Below, piece after piece: positions 59,553-64,000 of a stretch of DNA of 64,000 bases. The stretch lies in NCBI RefSeq assembly GCF_964204645.1, contig NC_134030.1, positions 19,225,110 through 19,289,109 of the forward strand, read 5' to 3'. A program made the position numbers and the translations under genes. This stretch comes from Tubulanus polymorphus. Lineage: Eukaryota > Nemertea > Palaeonemertea > Tubulaniformes > Tubulanidae. The notes under the pieces were generated by a model. The model was not told the DNA's origin, did not search any database, and worked only from the letters and a program-made list of their open reading frames with translations. Within the stretch, counting starts at the first letter, position 1, and each line of letters opens with the position of its first letter.

Positions 59553-60220
59553 CGTATAAGAGCCGCACGCGCTGATAAACACGTCATATTTTTGACATTC
59601 AATGAGTTGAATAGAAACAGTCAACCTGTATGATTAAATACAAAACACATATATGCTTTGTTTTTTCTCTTGGCTTTTATCTGTCAAAAACGCGGCGGTG
59701 TGTTCGTCATTGCAAACACGCATTTAGATGGGCGCCCCGGGTTCGAATCCACCTATTTTCAGACTTGCTCCGATGACAAATGGGGGCTAAACGGTCAGAG
59801 TTGCTTGATCCCAGTCGGTATATGATACCGCTGAGTAACTCGGATGTCGAAGAGAAGACAAGGAAGGTGACCCGGGTTCGAATCAAGACATATGCAGACA
59901 CCCAGTTAGTTCAAATGCTCAAACGACACCTAACGCACTTCAATTCAGGACAAGTGAACACGATCAATCATTATCCACCGATGAGTTTGGAACAAGCCGG
60001 AACAAGCGATGCAGGATACTGGTCATCCTGTTATTATGCCAATGGTGTCTCGGTCATTTGCCTCTAATAAAAAAAAGACGAATAGTAGGCCTCGGTAATA
60101 CCAAAAATGATTTATCCAGACACAGCGATTTAACAATTACCTGCATGAAAACATTTTTCTTTTCAGTATATTTATATTGATTTCCTGTCACTTTTCTAAA
60201 ATCGACGAATAATGAAACTA
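59553..60220. other. 3' flank of the peptide gene, with box-B-like strings
   Basis: attaaa at about 59634 could be the poly(A) signal. Two strings GGGTTCGAATC (59739 and 59874) resemble tRNA box B and suggest SINE debris. No further coding exon seen. Confidence 0.35.
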
Positions 60221-61252
60221 GACGTATCGGCCCAACTCCGCGCGGTCGCGCCACCGCGCGGGATTTACGCGAAGCAGCAGAACACAAACACGGCCACTCT
60301 CTCAATTTTCAATGATAGAAATCGTGTGTGGATTTCAATTATTTCGGCTGTTAGGGTTATAAGGCACAATATATGTTGATGATGTGGTATGGCGATGTTA
60401 ATTAATGATAATTCCGCAGTGAAGCTAGTCACGAACGGTGCCGATTGAGTGTACAGCTGCCAAAAACACTGAAATGTGCGTAGTTGCGTAACTATTTGCA
60501 GTGAATTGCAGACGAAACATGAAGCCTTAACGGCCGTTTAAAAAAAAATTATACCAATCGCAATTGTAAAATAAAAATGAGATAGAACCTAAGTTGAAAT
60601 TCTGGCCATTTCTAAAATGTTATTACTAACTTTTAGTCAGTGCCGAACGTTTAGTTTTCCAACAATAATGAGGGGTGGTAGGTAGTCATGCAATTCAAGT
60701 CATCATTTATTACACGTTACTTCCGTGTTGTTGAAAATCTCGCGAGTCCTGGACCAAACCCCATTGAACAATGTGATCTGTGTGCTGGCCACAAATGCAC
60801 ACAGATCACACTACACTACCCATTACACACTCCAGTACCCACAGCTTTCATATATCCATCCAAATATTTAGAGTGTCTTTCTTCCTGGGTTCAAACAAGA
60901 GCCCCGTGGGGCTTGATGCGGCAGCTTCACAAATTATAATGGATCTCAAAGAGCTGGGCTTCGACAGATTTCATACTTAGAATGCTTGACGAACAGGCTT
61001 TTAAATCATTTCCATGACTTTTTGCAGCAACTTGACTTAAACGGAAATATCAAGATACGGATTGATTTGAGCTTTTTTCAAAATTATATATGAATGATGA
61101 AAACACACTATTTTTCAACGTGGTGTTTTGGCGGAATTTCAGAGAAGTAGTTAAAAAGCCTGTCTCCACTTGAACTGAGCATTTTTCCAGGACATTTTTA
61201 TGAAAATCCGTCAAATGAAACGATCTCAACACACCATTGTATCATAGAACTC

Positions 61253-61578
61253 ATGAGATCAATAATTAGATGTAATAATCACACGACTCATCAAACGTAC
61301 CAGTAGAGGAGAACCGCAAACCAGGAAACACGCGTACAAAGTCTACAAACGGTACGAAATTCAGAGCATTCAGTACGAATGCCGACGAATTCAAACTTTC
61401 ATTCTTTCCTAGAACTGTCATCCGGTGGAATCAGAGTACTAAGGACGAGATCGACTTTACCCGCGCAAGACCCCGTTGCACCGCTGAACAATTAGCACCA
61501 ACTCCCTGCGTCACCAATACGTCCACTTCATGTATTAATGTTTTCATATCTCCGTCCATTTATTTACATCATTTAGGA
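61253..61578 (+). pseudogene. Non-LTR retrotransposon tail remnant (copy 2)
   Basis: Duplicate of 50240-50565 with the same SFFPRTVI.W motif (one substitution, Gln to Arg). Confidence 0.6.
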
Positions 61579-62353
61579 ATTTATACCAATAATGAGCCAT
61601 CCACACGTTATCTATAGATTTTCATTCGCATCCAATGCGCAGACTAATCAAATGAATAAATTTGATTTCAACTTAAAGTTTCGAATACATAGAAGCTTAA
61701 TGCGGAAATTATTAATGAATATCAGTGTGCGAGTTGTCGAATATATTCGTAACAGAAGTTTGAATATTTCTTTAAAGCGCTCCTGCCGTATCTACTTCAA
61801 GCATTTTACGCAGCCCCCGAACGTTTTGTCTTAAGTCCTACCTTGAGGCTGGCTTATATCGACAAGCGACGCGACGCATACCGACTCCTACCGACGCAAC
61901 TGAGAGCAACCGCGACCGTAGCTCAGCTTATGACGACTGAGCTCCGAATCCAGCAACTGAGGCCGACTATCGGGATACGAGATCCTCCCTGCTTAATATG
62001 TCGGTTACGAATCCTGGCAACTGCACCGGCTCAGATGGTTCTTAGAAGCCGTTCATACTTTTTCCTCGATGGCTATATAGGCCATTTGCAACCTCGTTTT
62101 GTAAGCCCCCAAAGAACACGCCAGCACGTAAATGAACCAATACACAAGACAATAAGGGATCCAATCGGCAAATTTTCAAAAACTGATCACATGTTCACCC
62201 GATACGTATTTAATCGAAAATGACCTACAAACACCATACATTAGACATTTTCATCAGCACACCTTCCCTATAACTGTGATCGCCCGGATGAAAACGGCAA
62301 AAACATGACATGTTTACCACCGTAATAGAAGAATAACCAATTCGCAAGCCAAT

Positions 62354-62654
62354 TTAACTTAACAAAGGAAAAACTGTGTTTAGGTTGAAAAGGAAAGGAT
62401 TCATCCACCCATAAATCTTTGTCCAGCACATCTATTAGTATAAACCATATTTTCCTAGAATAAAGATAAAAAATATCTGAATTCATCCGATATATATGCA
62501 TTTTGATTTTCATTTACACGCCAAGGGCGTAGCTGATATTATTGTGGTATGTAATGTAAACTTGAAATGAATAATTACAAAAAGAAATTGTTGTGATTGA
62601 TGAAATATTGTGAAAGTACGTGCTCTAGCCGAGGACCTGTTCACATAAGAGTAA
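62354..62654 (-). pseudogene. 5' GPCR fragment (copy 2)
   Basis: Duplicate of 51340-51640, with the same deletion after MVYTN. Confidence 0.75.
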
Positions 62655-63203
62655 AGTGCTAACTGGTATTACATTTGAACAATATAGTAAATTGTCTCGT
62701 AAAATTAAGTAAAAATGTACTTCTTAATATATCAAAGAACAACGAAACATCGAAATTAGCTGCATCCGCACAATTGGGACGTCTTCAAATATTATTTGTA
62801 CATCTTTGAGACGGTTGTTAAAATTCTAACCGCACCCAAGCTTCTAGCTATTTCAGCATCGACTTACGAAAGTATCCTTTCTGAACGAAAAAAAAAATTA
62901 AAAAAAAGGAACGAAGGTACACACAAAACCATTGAAGTAAAACAAAATGAAACCCTATAACGATATGCAGGTTTAAGTCGTGTTCCGTTGCGGCAGAGAT
63001 CGATTGCGCGGGGTGTGGATGATCAGTGGTACTAGTGATAATCAATTTGAATGAAATAACAACAAAATACGTATTATTTAAATCATTTGATATTATTGCA
63101 AAATCTAACAAGACTCATTGTTTTGAAGGGATTCAATTTTCATTTTTTGGAAAGAGTCATCTTCATTTGAATTACGACTGGACCTTTTATGTCAAGGTTT
63201 ATA

Positions 63204-64000
63204 ATTGATAATAATCTTAGCTCCTTCTTCAACGTCATTCCGGAAATTCTGACTCCACAAAAATATATACGCATTGACAGCATGGTTTGCCTGATAGAAA
63301 ACAAGACCGAATGCGTTGCAAATTATTGCAATGTTCCAAAAGCCAAATGTTAATCACAATGATTCATGTAATACAAGAATGTTTCTGTGCCATGCTCTTC
63401 TAGAATTCCAGTAAGAACTGCAATAAATGACAAACCTAAAAATGCTTTTGAAAGGTTGAAACTACCAGAATTGTGATATTCTTAGCCGTAGCTAGTTTTA
63501 TTTTCTAGTATCTTGTTTAGTTGTTTCTATTCTTACGGACTTTCTTACAAAAACTATTATGAAACCATTTGCGACAGCCACTTTGGCAAATGTAAAAAAA
63601 ATAATGCTAGGATGTTATTAAGATTTGAAAAGATCGTTGAGCCAGTAAGGTTTACAATCATACAAGTTGTCCATTTACCACTTAGATCTACGTCTCTGTA
63701 AAAAGCTGCCCCGACTACATTTACGATGAACACTTATAATGCCTATAGCTCTTTTAGCCCTTGTGACAGTGCACACAATGCGGCAGCTTTTAGAGGTTTG
63801 GAAACTGCTACTGCGCGATCTATCGTCATCGTGGCCAGAATCGAGATGGATTCTTGTTGAGGACAGTTAAAGTGGAAAGCTTTCGCGATACACATGGCTC
63901 TGCTGAACTTCACATGGGCTACATCAGATAGGGCACCTCGACACTGAGTATCGCAAATAAATCCGCCATTCCTAAAGCTAACATATTAAAATGACCAGAA
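63204..64000 (-). pseudogene. Family B GPCR pseudogene (copy 2), cut by window end
   Basis: Duplicate of 52190-52984 with the same frame breaks, plus an extra 2-base insertion near 63775 in the TM3/loop-2 region. The N-terminal part lies beyond the window. Confidence 0.85.

Larger units (their letters stand above)
60221..64000. repeat. Segmental duplication, copy 2 (truncated by window end)
   Basis: Second copy of 49208-52984. Differences cluster in the first 100 bases (cagttgcgcc against cggtcgcgcc) and are sparse afterwards, for example an extra ca in gacagtgcacacaatgcgg at about 63775. Confidence 0.95.

Overview
The window is metazoan nuclear DNA. It is AT-rich and intron-rich, with GT-AG introns, tRNA-derived SINEs, MITE-like elements, minisatellites and runs of intronless receptor genes with their pseudogenes. 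No gene fixes the species. A marine invertebrate fits best: lineage-specific receptor expansion, an astacin, and a small anemone-toxin-like cysteine peptide.

Layout. (1) 0.4-3.8 kb, minus strand: an astacin-family metalloprotease rebuilt from five exons, with the propeptide part and the last exon uncertain. (2) 6.1-24.7 kb: a cluster of single-exon rhodopsin-like GPCRs of two families. Family A (GN in TM1, LER instead of DRY) has intact genes at 6119-7069(-) and 23793-24731(+) and remnants near 20.0 and 23.4 kb. Family B (DR motif, no NPxxY, four conserved extracellular cysteines) has intact genes at 8686-9717(-), 11360-12355(-), 14046-15035(-), 17869-18855(+) and 20750-21736(-), and a frameshifted pseudogene at 16091-17117(-). 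(3) 25.9-41.8 kb, plus strand: a complete sorting nexin 4 (SNX4) gene of 12 coding exons and 439 codons in consistent phase. Its introns hold a 13-copy 77-bp minisatellite, several SINEs, two piggyBac-like MITE copies (one pair), a hAT-like MITE with a perfect 8-bp target duplication, and a foldback element carrying promoter-like motifs. (4) 41.8-49.2 kb: no gene seen; repeats and a non-LTR retrotransposon remnant. (5) 49.2-64.0 kb: a second receptor area with one intact family B gene (54057-55037, minus), pseudogenes of both families, a two-exon gene for a 64-residue secreted cysteine-rich peptide (58992-59552, plus), and a recent segmental duplication (49208-52984 repeated at 60221-64000, about 11 kb apart, cut by the window end).

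The receptor genes look like a birth-and-death chemoreceptor-type family: near-identical neighbours, both strands, many broken copies. Every intact family B start codon sits a few bases after a good 3' splice acceptor, so these one-exon coding regions are probably fed by an upstream non-coding exon or by a trans-spliced leader. SNX4 is an unrelated endosomal housekeeping gene between the two receptor areas. The most unusual item is the cysteine-rich peptide precursor.
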